From SG-bin7 sp964498095 (GTDB taxonomy: Bacteria; Bdellovibrionota; Bdellovibrionia; Bdellovibrionales; SG-bin7), in NCBI GenBank assembly GCA_964498095.1, contig CAZCFY010000006.1, positions 62,001 through 126,000 on the forward strand: a stretch of 64,000 nucleotides of DNA, written 5' to 3'. This document shows, one piece after another, positions 17,315 through 25,481 of this stretch. Within the stretch, counting starts at the first letter, position 1. Every line of letters starts with the position of its first letter. The notes beneath the pieces are model-generated. The model had not been told where the DNA came from, did not search any database, and saw only the letters and a list, made by a program, of their open reading frames with translations. The position numbers were made by a program, and so were the translations under genes.

Positions 17315-17478
17315 TGCCTGTCAACAAAGATGTCGCGTTCGACAGCTTAGTTTTGGCCGCTGCGAAATTACCGGACGGAAGTTGCAAGCGCTATACCTAT
17401 GCAGTAATTAATCCTGTGTTAGCAAATTACTATCAACCAATTGCACGAGCGCAGTTTGAATTGGAAAAGTGCCAATAA
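17197..17478 (+). pseudogene. Open frame through repeat copy 2, probable gene remnant
   Basis: A 93-codon frame starts inside the repeat, so its first 15 residues (including MARGQVHIG) are repeat-encoded and also appear in the repeat at 15520. From about residue 40 on it reads like a protein tail (LPDGSCKRYTYAVINPVLAN, ending FELEKCQ), with no family I recognise. The best reading is the 3' remnant of a gene that was cut by the repeat. A real small protein cannot be excluded. Confidence 0.35.
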
Positions 17479-17533
17479 ACCTAGAATGATCCCCGTATAT
17501 TTAAACAAACCACGACTGAAAACCCACCGAAAA

Positions 17534-18004
17534 TCACGACCGCAATTCGGCGCGCAACGAGGCAAAGAAATCTTTTAATATTTTCGAAGTCTCATCAGCT
17601 AAAACACCCTTCACGACCACCGGGCGGTGATTTAATCTCTGATCACCCAACACCTGATACAACGACTCCACGGCCCCGGCTTTTGGATCTTTACAACCAT
17701 AAACCACTTGGCTAACCCTTGAGTTCACCATCGCACCCGCGCACATTACACAAGGCTCCAGGGTCACATAGAGGGTACATTCATTCAGTCGCCAAGCTCC
17801 CAAACTCCGGTTGCCCTCTTCGATGACCAAAATCTCAGCATGCGCGGTCGCCGAGTTATTTTTTTCTCTCCGGTTATGGTTTCGGGCCACTAACCCGCCA
17901 TTTCGCACTAAAACTGCTCCGACCGGAACTTCGCCCTCGTCAAAAGCTAGGCGAGCTTCTTGCAACGCGATTTGCATCCACTTTTCATGTTCGAAAACTT
18001 CCAT
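17534..18004 (-). CDS. tadA: tRNA-specific adenosine deaminase
   Basis: The 156-residue product has the zinc-dependent deaminase signature: AHAEILVIE with catalytic Glu, and LEPCVMCAGAMVNSR with the two Cys ligands. The start MEVFEHEKWMQIALQEA matches the usual TadA N-terminus, so ATG 18004 is preferred; ATG 18061 has a better AAGGG site and would add 19 residues. TadA converts A34 to inosine in tRNA-Arg(ACG). It is divergently placed from rpsU. Confidence 0.94.
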   Translation of the reverse strand: MEVFEHEKWMQIALQEARLAFDEGEVPVGAVLVRNGGLVARNHNRREKNNSATAHAEILVIEEGNRSLGAWRLNECTLYVTLEPCVMCAGAMVNSRVSQVVYGCKDPKAGAVESLYQVLGDQRLNHRPVVVKGVLADETSKILKDFFASLRAELRS

Positions 18005-18117
18005 AACTGGATTCTTTTGGCATATTTGACGCCTATTGTAAAGTAATTCATCGTTGCGCATTTTAGGACCCTTTGATAACTCCTTAAGCTTCCAATTTGA
18101 GAGGCAGGTGATATTCA

Positions 18118-18312
18118 TTGGCATTAGTACGCGTAAGAGACGGTGAGTCCTTCGAGGCTGCATTCCGTCGGTTCAAAAAAACCTGCGAAAAATCTGGAAT
18201 TCTTTCAGAAATTAAAAAACGTGAACACTTTGAAAAACAAAGTGTGCGTTTAAAAAAGAAGTCTTTATCAGCTCGCAAACGAGCTCTAAAGAAAACTCGC
18301 ACTCGTTGGTAG
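18118..18312 (+). CDS. rpsU: 30S ribosomal protein S21
   Basis: The 64-residue product (MALVRVRDGESFEAAFRRFK, a central KTCEKSGILSEIKKREHFEK and a Lys/Arg-rich tail) is bS21, which helps recognition of initiation sites on mRNA. The start codon is TTG at 18118 with GAGGCAGGTGAT upstream; no ATG is available in frame. It is the first gene of the macromolecular synthesis operon rpsU-yqeY-dnaG-rpoD. The weak start codon may limit S21 relative to the other products. Confidence 0.95.
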   Translation: MALVRVRDGESFEAAFRRFKKTCEKSGILSEIKKREHFEKQSVRLKKKSLSARKRALKKTRTRW

Positions 18313-18360
18313 TTTTTAATTTTTAAAAACTTATTTAAGAAAAAATACGAGGTATTCAAT

Positions 18361-18810
18361 ATGGCGCTTAGGGAACAAATTCTAGAGGACATTAAAACGG
18401 CGATGAAGTCGAAAGATGAACTCACCCTAGGCGTTTTACGGATGTTAAATGCGGCGATTAAAAACCGCGAAATGGAATTACCCGCGGGTATTGCCATGAA
18501 TGAAAACGAAGTTCTCGCTGTTTTAAAAAAGTCTGTTAAGCAGCGCCAAGAATCGATTGAGCAATTTGACAAAGCCAATCGCAAAGATCTCTCGGATAAA
18601 GAACGCTCTGAATTGAAAGTTGTCGAAAAATATTTGCCCCAACAGATGAGCCGCGAAGCCGTTGAGAAAATCGTTTCTGAAGTCGTGGCGGCAATGGGCG
18701 CAAACTCAATCAAACAAATGGGCGCAGTCATGAAGGAAGTGCAAGCCCGCACGGCCGGCGCCGCCGATAACAAAGTTGTAAGCGAACTCGTTAAAGCAAA
18801 ACTGGGATAA
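18361..18810 (+). CDS. yqeY: GatB/YqeY domain protein
   Basis: The 149-residue protein matches the YqeY family: MALREQILEDIKTAMKSKD with LGVLRMLNAAIKNREME, a central KQRQESIEQF segment, and a C-terminal helical domain ending in DNKVVSELVKAKLG. The C-terminal half resembles the tRNA-binding tail domain of GatB. The family's exact function is unknown. It is placed between rpsU and dnaG, as in many bacteria, with a 10-nt gap to dnaG. Confidence 0.95.
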   Translation: MALREQILEDIKTAMKSKDELTLGVLRMLNAAIKNREMELPAGIAMNENEVLAVLKKSVKQRQESIEQFDKANRKDLSDKERSELKVVEKYLPQQMSREAVEKIVSEVVAAMGANSIKQMGAVMKEVQARTAGAADNKVVSELVKAKLG

Positions 18811-18820
18811 CAAAAACTAA

Positions 18821-20617
18821 ATGGCTTTTGATCAAGATTTTATCGAACGCGTGCGAAACGCGCATAACATTGTCGATTACATTTCAAGTTTTACAACCTT
18901 GAAACGTTCGGGCAGCACTTATATGGGACTCTGTCCCTTTCCCTCGCACCGTGAGAAGACTCCTTCCTTTAGTGTTTCCGAGGATAAACAAATTTATCAC
19001 TGCTTTGGCTGTCACAAAGGCGGAAACTTAATTACTTTCTTAATGGAATATCAGGGCATGACCTTTCCTCAGGCGGTAGAAGCGCTTGCCAACCGCGCCG
19101 GTATTCCTATTCCCGAAGAAGCTTCTCCCGATAATCAAAAAAAACGCGACGAAAAGTCGGATATGGTAAAGATAAATGCCTTTGCCAAAGATCAGTGGTT
19201 TAAAGAGCTAAAGCGCTTGCCCGAATCATCTCCGGTAAAAACTTATCTAAAAAAACGCCGGCTTTCCGCCGAAATAATCGAAGAGTTTGAGCTGGGCTGG
19301 GCCCCCGATTCCTGGAATTTTACGGTACAAAACTTAGTCAGTCACAAATTCCCAATGAATTTGGGCGAAGCCGCGGGCCTGGTACGACGTAAAGAGGCGC
19401 GGTTTTATGATTACTTTCGGGCGCGCCTAATGTTTCCGATAGTTTCTAATACCGGAGAAGTCTTAGGTTTTGGCGGACGCTGTTTAGGTGATGAAAATCC
19501 CAAATACCTTAACAGCCCCGACACTCCCCTCTTTAACAAAGGAAAAGTGTTGTTTGGCCTTAATCATTCCGCCAAACACATTCGCGCCGAAGACCAAGTT
19601 ATCGTGGTTGAAGGCTATATGGATTTCTTAGCGCTTTACCAAGTTGGAATAAAAAATGTCGTGGCAGTTTTAGGAACTGCCCTCACGCATGACCATTGCC
19701 GTTTAATTTCTCGTTTTTCAAAAAATGTTTTGGTGCTTTTTGACGGCGACAGCGCGGGCATAAGAGCGGCCGAACGTAGTTTAGGGATACTTTTGGCCAA
19801 TGATCTTTTGCCAAAATGGTGTTTACTGCCTGATGAATTTGACCCTGATGAGTTCATTCAAGAGCGTGGAAAATCTGCATTTCTGGAAGCATTGCAAAAA
19901 TCAGATGAAATGTTTTTGGGATTATTGAGTCACTGGATGAAAGATTTTTCTTATCAGAATTACGAAAAAATTCAGATCTTGCAGAAAGTGGCGCCGATCT
20001 TGCAAGCCGTAAAAAACCAACCACTCAGAGAGCTCTATCTCGGCGAACTCTGCTTACGTTTGCGTGTGGAAAATTCGTGGCTCTTAAAAGCCTTAGATCA
20101 AAATAAACAACAAATGAATGCCGAAATTAACCCTCAGACCCCGGTGAAAACGTCATCAGTTAAGGCACCCGAAGCGCAGGAAAAAGTAAGTCTAAAAGGG
20201 TTGTCAAAAGCCGAGCTGGACCTTCTTGGATTGATGCTAAAGTCGCCCGATTACCTCACGAAACTGGACCAAGAAAGTGTGATGGAAGTCGCCAGCGCTA
20301 ACTTTGGCAAAATCGTTGGATTGGCTAAAAATTACTTGGCTCATTTTCCTGATGATTTTAATAAGTTAGCGGGGTATATAAGTTCAATGGTTGATACGCC
20401 CAGTATTGTCACGCAATACGAAAAAAGGTCATCTTCTATTGCGGATGCAAAAACGGAGCAAAAGTTATTTTTAGATTGTGTGAACTGGATACGTAGTCAA
20501 AAGTACAAGGAAAAAGCCAAAGAAATGCTTTACAAACTCCAGCAAGGCGCAGGCCCTCAAGAGCTGGAACAATTTATGAATATAAACAAAAAGAAACACG
20601 GGATTTTGAGTACATAG
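18821..20617 (+). CDS. dnaG: DNA primase
   Basis: The 598-residue protein has the CHC2 zinc ribbon at residues 38-64 (C-x4-H-x17-C-x2-C, in GLCPFPSHREKTPSF and YHCFGCHKGG). The catalytic core has the RNA polymerase-like basic segment and the TOPRIM domain: VEGYMDFLALYQ, AVLGTALT, and LFDGDSAGIRAAERSL with the metal-binding DGD. The C-terminal 150 residues are a helicase-binding-like helical domain. It makes RNA primers for replication. It is the third gene of the rpsU-rpoD operon. Confidence 0.97.
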   Translation: MAFDQDFIERVRNAHNIVDYISSFTTLKRSGSTYMGLCPFPSHREKTPSFSVSEDKQIYHCFGCHKGGNLITFLMEYQGMTFPQAVEALANRAGIPIPEEASPDNQKKRDEKSDMVKINAFAKDQWFKELKRLPESSPVKTYLKKRRLSAEIIEEFELGWAPDSWNFTVQNLVSHKFPMNLGEAAGLVRRKEARFYDYFRARLMFPIVSNTGEVLGFGGRCLGDENPKYLNSPDTPLFNKGKVLFGLNHSAKHIRAEDQVIVVEGYMDFLALYQVGIKNVVAVLGTALTHDHCRLISRFSKNVLVLFDGDSAGIRAAERSLGILLANDLLPKWCLLPDEFDPDEFIQERGKSAFLEALQKSDEMFLGLLSHWMKDFSYQNYEKIQILQKVAPILQAVKNQPLRELYLGELCLRLRVENSWLLKALDQNKQQMNAEINPQTPVKTSSVKAPEAQEKVSLKGLSKAELDLLGLMLKSPDYLTKLDQESVMEVASANFGKIVGLAKNYLAHFPDDFNKLAGYISSMVDTPSIVTQYEKRSSSIADAKTEQKLFLDCVNWIRSQKYKEKAKEMLYKLQQGAGPQELEQFMNINKKKHGILST

Positions 20618-20637
20618 CGACTAGTAAGGGTAGTGGA

Positions 20638-22482
20638 ATGAAGAAAGAAAAAGCGGCCGGCAGTGCAAAGTCTAAGGCAGTAAAAGATCTCTCGATTGCC
20701 GAACAAGAAGCTCTCGTAAGAGAAGAAGTTAAAGTCTTTATCCAAAAGATCAAAGACAATGGCCAACTCACCATTGAAGAAATCAATGATTCTCTTCCCC
20801 CCGAAGTCATTGCACCGGCAGTACTTGATATGCTCATGCAAAATCTTGAGCTCAGTGGCGTAAAAATCACGACCACGTCTGAAACCGGAAAACCCGGAGA
20901 GCCAGAAGGCGAATTTTTAGCCGACGTTCCTGGTGAAGAGGCGGAAGAGGCCGAAGAGGAAAGTGGCGAGGAAGCGCAAACGGCCGAAGACGTAAAAGGT
21001 AATGATCCTGTCCGCCTTTACTTGAAAAAAATGGGTGGCGTGTCACTTCTTACCCGCGAAGGCGAAGTTGAAATCGCCCAGCGCATCGAAAAAGGCGAAC
21101 GCGAAATCGTACGTGCGATGCTTTGTTCGCCCCTTGGTACCCACGAAATTATCTCTCTAGGTAAGCTTCTCGATGAAGGCCGTATTAAAGTAAAATCTAT
21201 TTTCCGTGGTCTTGAAGACGAAGAAACGCAGTACGATGAGCAAGAGTACATCGAAAAAATTCACGAACTCATCGGCGAAGTAACGACTTATCAGAAAAAA
21301 GTCGAAAAACCATTTACGGTTTTGAGAAACGAAAACGTTACGAAACCCGATGCTGAAGCCGCTAAAGCCGAAATCGATAAACACAATCAAAAATTAATGG
21401 GTAAGTTCGAATCCATTAACTTCAATCGCAAAACGATCAACCGCATCGTAATCAAATTTAAAAATCTCGTTAACCGTATGGCGACCCTTCGCCGCCGCGT
21501 TAAAGAGGGTGTGGAAAAAACTTTCTCTAAGGACCTAGCGGCCCTCCAAGCGCGCTACAATTTAGTCTCTCAAAACGACAAAGAACTCATGAAGATGACG
21601 CAAGAAGTGGGCATTAATTTTAATAAATTTAAATCCCACTATCAAAACGCCACAGACGCCGCTAAACGCTTAGACCGTTTAGAAAAAGAGACCGCGATGA
21701 GTTTTACGTGGATTCGCGATACGCACACTATGATTTGGAAAGGCGAACGCGAAGCCGACCGCGCGAAATCTGAACTCGTCGAGGCCAACCTGCGGCTTGT
21801 GGTTTCGATCGCGAAAAAATACACCAATCGCGGTTTACAGTTCTTGGATTTAATTCAAGAGGGAAATATCGGTTTGATGAAAGCGGTTGATAAATTCGAG
21901 TATCGCCGCGGTTATAAATTTTCGACTTACGCTACTTGGTGGATTCGCCAGGCGATTACCCGCGCGATTGCTGACCAAGCGCGTACAATTCGTGTACCGG
22001 TCCACATGATTGAAACTATCAACAAACTTATCCGCACGAGCCGCTACCTTGTTCAAGAACTAGGACGTGAGCCAGTTCCCGAAGAGATCGCCGCTAAGAT
22101 GGATATGCCGGTCGATAAAGTGCGTAAAGTGCTTAAGATCGCAAAAGAGCCCATAAGCCTCGAGACACCCGTCGGTGAAGAAGAAGATTCGCACCTTGGG
22201 GATTTTATCGAGGATAAAATGGTCATTAGCCCGTCTGAGGCGATCGTAAACTTAAACTTAGCCGAACAAACCCGCCGCGTGCTTTCTACACTGACTCCCC
22301 GTGAGGAGAAAGTATTACGCATGCGATTTGGTATCGGCGAAGAAAGCGATCATACCCTCGAAGAAGTGGGTCAGGACTTCAACGTAACCCGCGAACGTAT
22401 TCGTCAGATCGAAGCGAAAGCGCTGCGTAAGCTCCGGCACCCCAGCCGCTCCAATAAGCTAAAAACTTTTATTGATAATTAG
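20638..22482 (+). CDS. rpoD: RNA polymerase primary sigma factor (sigma-70)
   Basis: The 614-residue protein has an acidic N-terminal region 1.1, then region 1.2 (NDPVRLYLKKMGGVSLLTRE), a non-conserved insert rich in Lys/Glu, region 2 with LVEANLRLVVSIAKKY and GNIGLMKAVDKFEYRRG and YKFSTYATWWIRQAI (-10 recognition), region 3, and region 4 with the helix-turn-helix VTRERIRQIEAKALRKLRHP (-35 recognition). It is the housekeeping sigma factor and the last gene of the operon. The 25-bp repeat, a long hairpin and a tRNA gene follow. Confidence 0.98.
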   Translation: MKKEKAAGSAKSKAVKDLSIAEQEALVREEVKVFIQKIKDNGQLTIEEINDSLPPEVIAPAVLDMLMQNLELSGVKITTTSETGKPGEPEGEFLADVPGEEAEEAEEESGEEAQTAEDVKGNDPVRLYLKKMGGVSLLTREGEVEIAQRIEKGEREIVRAMLCSPLGTHEIISLGKLLDEGRIKVKSIFRGLEDEETQYDEQEYIEKIHELIGEVTTYQKKVEKPFTVLRNENVTKPDAEAAKAEIDKHNQKLMGKFESINFNRKTINRIVIKFKNLVNRMATLRRRVKEGVEKTFSKDLAALQARYNLVSQNDKELMKMTQEVGINFNKFKSHYQNATDAAKRLDRLEKETAMSFTWIRDTHTMIWKGEREADRAKSELVEANLRLVVSIAKKYTNRGLQFLDLIQEGNIGLMKAVDKFEYRRGYKFSTYATWWIRQAITRAIADQARTIRVPVHMIETINKLIRTSRYLVQELGREPVPEEIAAKMDMPVDKVRKVLKIAKEPISLETPVGEEEDSHLGDFIEDKMVISPSEAIVNLNLAEQTRRVLSTLTPREEKVLRMRFGIGEESDHTLEEVGQDFNVTRERIRQIEAKALRKLRHPSRSNKLKTFIDN

Positions 22483-22485
22483 GCA

Positions 22486-22510
22486 AAAAGGTTCCAGGTT
22501 CTTTTTGGTA
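22486..22510 (+). repeat. 25-bp dispersed repeat after a stop codon, copy 2
   Basis: This is identical over 25 bases to the minus-strand sequence at 692-716, and both lie within 0-4 nt of a stop codon. AAAAAG at 22485-22490 can pair with CTTTTT at 22501-22506. It may serve as the rpoD transcript end or a 3' processing element. Confidence 0.7.
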
Positions 22511-22513
22511 GTG

Positions 22514-22573
22514 CACCTGCGTTAGAGATTCGATTGAAAATCGGTCTCTAACCGCCTATATTGGTTTGCAGGT
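22514..22573 (+). other. Structured leader between rpoD and the tRNA gene
   Basis: CACCTGC (22514-22520) pairs with GCAGGTG (22568-22574), the last G being tRNA position 1. Inside is a second hairpin: GTTAGAGA (22521-22528) with TCTCTAAC (22545-22552), extended by CGATT (22531-22535) and AATCG (22539-22543). The structure would sit on the precursor tRNA leader, where RNase P must cut, or protect the 3' end of rpoD mRNA. Confidence 0.55.
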
Positions 22574-22650
22574 GGGGGCCTAGCTTAGTTGGTTAAAGCA
22601 TCCGGCTCATAACCGGAGGATCTGGGGTTCAAGTCCCTAGGCCCCTACCA
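22574..22650 (+). tRNA. tRNA with CAT anticodon (elongator Met or Ile2)
   Basis: The 77-nt gene folds as a standard cloverleaf: acceptor GGGGGCC with GGCCCCT (G1.U72 wobble), D stem GCTT/AAGC, anticodon stem TCCGG/CCGGA with loop CTCATAA, T stem TGGGG/CCCTA, discriminator A and an encoded CCA. It lacks the three G-C pairs in the anticodon stem and the 1-72 mismatch of initiator tRNA, so it is elongator tRNA-Met or a lysidine-modified tRNA-Ile2; these cannot be separated by eye. The 3' end is the likely integration site of the following island. Confidence 0.93.
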
Positions 22651-24350
22651 AATTTCAAGCTGGTCGAACCAGCGTCATAAAAATTATTTTTAGAGTATTT
22701 GTTTAAAGGCTTTGTATAGGGCCTATTGAAGTTTATTTTGAGCGGATTGGTGATGGTAGCTGAAGGGTTGGAAGAGCCAGGGGCGGTGCCCCCAAGCTCT
22801 ATTTTGAAGTGATCACGGCTGGCGTGATATTGAATTTCAATGCCATCAGGCGTGACGTGTATGGAACTAACTAATCTTCTGATGATTGCGGCTTTGGCTT
22901 CAGGTCGTGTTTCTTTTTCTGCGAGGGCTTTTAAATTCACTGTAAATTTTTGAAAATCCTCAAAGTTGATAAATTCAATTTGCGAATAATCCTTTTCTTT
23001 CAAGACTTCAATCTCTGCACGAAGCCTGAGGGTTTGGTCTTGAAGGCGTTTGATCTCATCATAAAAAGGTTTTGCATCGAGGCTTTCGGGCAAAGTCGCA
23101 ATTCTTTTTACCAAAGATTCAATTTGAACTTCGTTCATGGTGATTTTGCGACTTAATTTTTCAACCACGGAATCGTTTGAGTGAGATGCTTGTTTTGATT
23201 TAGCTTCTTCAAAGATTGTTTTTGCGTAGGCCACATCTGTTAAAATACGTTTCGCGTCCTCTCAAACCACAGGCTCAATTTTATAAGCTAAAATTCTCTT
23301 CGGATAACAATAAAGAGACTTGGTGTGCAATAACGACGTTGCTTTAAAAAATTGAGTGTGTTCGTAATAAGCGATTTTTCCGCCCTTACCGTGAGCGGAT
23401 TTTCCGCACAGACGATCTCCGCAAGCTTTGCAATAAAGTACACCTGAGAGTAGATACGGGAATCTATTCTGGCTCGGTGGCTTTCTGTGCTTAGCATCGA
23501 CGGATAATATTTTCTGCACACGGTAAAATACAGTTTCGTCGATGATGGGTTCCCAGCAAGCTTTTGATTCTCGCCATTCATCTTTTACTCTATAAACCCG
23601 CACAGCAATGTACGCCTTGTTGGTCAAGAGCCTATAGACATTTTCAATGGTAAAATGGGAATGCCTAACCTTTGCTCCTTTTCTTATTTGTCGTGGCATC
23701 ACCACGCCTGCGGCATTTAATCCTTTGCCAGTGGTCGACAAGGTTTCATGTTTCAAAGAGAATTCAAAAACTTTTTGTACAATCTCGGCTTCACTTTGAA
23801 TGATTCTCAAATGTCCTGGTTTATCAGGATCAACTTCATATCCTAGAGGCAATGCTCCACCATTCCAAAGTCCGCGCTTACTTCGCGCTTGAAAAGCATT
23901 GGCGATGCGTTCGCCAAGTTGGCGGCGCTCAAACTGTGCGAAACTTGCAATTGTCAGCATGATCATTTCACCAGCGGCGGTGGTGGAATCAAAATTGTCT
24001 CTTAATGATAAAAATTTACAGTCATGCTCTTTAAAGAACTCATTGATTTCAGCAAAGTCTTTCGTGGATCTGGTAAGCCGCGATAATTCTGTAACCATTA
24101 CGAGATTGATTTTTTTATTCTCGATGTCTTTGAGCATTCGTTGGAACGCCGGGCGATTCATGTCTTTTGCCGAAATCCCAGGGTCACAGTAAGTTTCAAC
24201 CAGTTCGCCAAAGTCGCCGTCATGGGATTTCATTTTGATGTAATCTTTTAGCCGCTCGGTTTGATTGCGGATCGAGCCCTCGGGGTTTTCGGCTTGGTCT
24301 TCAGTTGACACGCGAATATAAAGCGCAATTTTAAATTTATTACTTTTCAT
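22629..24350 (-). pseudogene. Large serine recombinase interrupted by one in-frame TGA
   Basis: From ATG 24350 (AAAGGA 8 nt upstream) the frame encodes a large serine recombinase. The resolvase domain has YIRVSTEDQ with the catalytic Ser and LVMVTELSRLTRS. The recombinase domain follows with RSKRGLWNGGALPLGYEVDP, then a zinc-ribbon segment starting LSGVLYCKACGDRLCGKSA and a C-terminal coiled coil. Codon 363 is TGA (23262-23264): the text reads IEPVV-stop-EDAKRILTDVAYAK, and the downstream 210 codons stay in the same frame. The family normally has Trp or another residue there, so a single TGG to TGA change is likely. The last codons lie in the tRNA gene on the opposite strand (22629-22650). 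The enzyme is probably inactive or makes a 362-residue product lacking the coiled coil. Confidence 0.88.
22640..22651. other. Candidate attL core in the tRNA 3' end
   Basis: GGCCCCTACCAA covers the end of the acceptor stem, discriminator and CCA. The identical 12-mer is found at 29002-29013. It sits where the recombinase ORF ends, as expected for the left end of an element that uses the tRNA gene as attachment site. Confidence 0.5.
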
Positions 24351-24529
24351 TTGAGTCGTCCTTTCTGTTGATCGGGACGACCGCATGAAGGTCTTGAAAC
24401 TTTGGAAAAAGTGAGCTGGCTTTCTGGTTGTAGCAGTATTTCAAGAACTTCTGCAAGTCGTGATTTGAGTTCAGATAGATTAATCAGCGCAAAGCTTCGC
24501 TTCACGCGCTGGCACTGCCAACGTGGCAT
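24347..24529 (-). CDS. Small ORF translationally coupled to the recombinase
   Basis: The 60-codon frame starts at ATG 24529 behind a near-perfect site (AAGGAGGATCA) and ends so that its TGA overlaps the recombinase ATG (ATGA at 24347-24350). The product is basic with a leucine-rich helical middle (LINLSELKSRLAEVLEILLQ) and a C-terminal segment rich in Ser, Arg and Gln. The strong ribosome site and the overlap argue that it is real and controls recombinase translation. It might also be a recombination directionality factor, but no family is recognised. Confidence 0.65.
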   Translation of the reverse strand: MPRWQCQRVKRSFALINLSELKSRLAEVLEILLQPESQLTFSKVSRPSCGRPDQQKGRLK

Positions 24530-24707
24530 TGATCCTCCTTGGATAGGTTAAGGGATTGGTTAAATAGGAAAAATAAGCGTAAGCAGCTGTAAATCGATCC
24601 TGTAGGGGTACCCAGTCACAACTTTATTGAATTTAAAAAACTAAAAATAAGTAATTGAATTTACTAACTTAAGCGCGAATTCAAGATGTTCAGTAACACT
24701 AGTGGGC

Positions 24708-24762
24708 GACAGGCCTCCGACATGCCAGCGACATTGCGCCGACACTCTAGCGACATCGATTT
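24708..24762. repeat. Five GACA repeats at exact 11-bp spacing
   Basis: GACA occurs at 24708, 24719, 24730, 24741 and 24752, each unit being 11 bp, mostly ending in C (GACAggcctcc, GACAtgccagc, GACAttgcgcc, GACActctagc, GACAtcgattt). An 11-bp period puts each GACA on the same face of the helix, as in iterons or arrays of a DNA-binding protein. The array is in the 290-bp gene-free gap between the recombinase operon and the antitoxin gene. I see nothing else certain in that gap. Confidence 0.6.
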
Positions 24763-24820
24763 CTAGAAAAATGTTGGGGTTTGCTGATCACTTCAATCCA
24801 AAGCAAGAATCTTTCAGGCT

Positions 24821-25102
24821 TCAGCCTGCGCGCTTAGCCTTAAAACTAACTGACGTCACCACGCCGAGTTTTTCTAAGTACAAAATTAATTTTTCAATAC
24901 TTAAGGTTGAAATCTTTCCGTTTAAAAGCTCACTGACTCGCGGTTGTGGGACATCAAGAATTTTCTCAAGCTCTCGTGGCGTAGTCTTTTGCTTTTCGAT
25001 GATGTCTAAAATTTTAAGGTGCAAGTCTGCCTTCAACGTCAGCGACACACTTTCTTCTTTACTAAATCCTAGATCATGAAACACAGATTTATTTTTTTTC
25101 AT
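24821..25102 (-). CDS. HigA-like XRE antitoxin
   Basis: ATG 25102 is chosen because AAGGAG lies 8 nt upstream, giving 93 residues. After MKKNKSVFHDLGFSKEES comes a helix-turn-helix of the XRE/HigA type: LHLKILDIIEKQKTTPRELEKIL followed by VPQPRVSELLNGKISTLSIEKLILYLEKLG. This is the antitoxin and DNA-binding partner of the toxin encoded 10 nt upstream. The toxin-first gene order is typical of HigBA systems. It probably represses its own promoter through the palindrome at 25464-25481. Confidence 0.88.
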   Translation of the reverse strand: MKKNKSVFHDLGFSKEESVSLTLKADLHLKILDIIEKQKTTPRELEKILDVPQPRVSELLNGKISTLSIEKLILYLEKLGVVTSVSFKAKRAG

Positions 25103-25112
25103 GTAGGTCTCC

Positions 25113-25436
25113 TTACAAAATTGATTTGAGTCTTCTCTTTGCCAGATCAAGATCGGGTTTAGAGGTCTTTGCGCTTTGTTTTTTAAAACTATGCAGGACA
25201 TAAATTTTATTTTTTACCTGCAAAGTATAAATCACTCGGTACCAGCCATGATGATCCTGCTCTTTTAATTCAAACACGCCAGCGCCAATACTTTTCATCG
25301 GTCTGCTTCTTTTTGGCGTCCTGCCAACTTGCAGTTCATACAATTGAAATCCCAGGTCTTCTTTGATGGCGTTAGGAAAGGATGAAGCTACCGTCTTTGC
25401 ATCACCCAGCCACAGGACTTCTTTTAACGGCGACAA
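25113..25436 (-). CDS. HigB/Gp49-like toxin
   Basis: The 107-residue product has the RelE-superfamily layout of phage Gp49-like/HigB toxins: KEVLWLGDAKTVASSFP, LGFQLYELQVG, MKSIGAGVFELKEQDHHGWYRVIYT and IYVLHSFKKQSAKTS. These toxins are ribosome-dependent mRNA nucleases. TTG 25436 is chosen because GGAGG lies 4 nt upstream and the operator palindrome lies outside the gene; a longer frame to 25490 would run through the operator. It forms a module with the downstream antitoxin and may stabilise the island. Confidence 0.85.
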   Translation of the reverse strand: MSPLKEVLWLGDAKTVASSFPNAIKEDLGFQLYELQVGRTPKRSRPMKSIGAGVFELKEQDHHGWYRVIYTLQVKNKIYVLHSFKKQSAKTSKPDLDLAKRRLKSIL

Positions 25437-25463
25437 AGGACCTCCGACTAATACAAATATATG

Positions 25464-25481
25464 TATACAATAAACTGTATA
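25464..25481 (-). promoter_or_regulatory. Operator-like palindrome upstream of the toxin-antitoxin genes
   Basis: TATACA - ATAAAC - TGTATA is a perfect inverted repeat with 6-nt arms, 28 nt upstream of the toxin start. Its A/T-rich arms may also hold the -10 element. Autorepression by the antitoxin or the toxin-antitoxin complex at such sites is the rule in HigBA modules. Confidence 0.55.

Noticed and set aside
23262..23264. TGA recoding as sense codon
   Set aside because: Several intact genes here, such as those ending at 30413 and 53542, use TGA as the normal stop, and no stop-codon recoding element was recognised.
24708..24762. CRISPR array
   Set aside because: The repeats are only 4 conserved bases in 11-bp units, without spacers or cas genes.
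24702..25079. Plus-strand frame of 125 codons across the GACA array and antitoxin gene
   Set aside because: It is the reverse-strand shadow of the antitoxin gene, which has a clear HTH and ribosome site.
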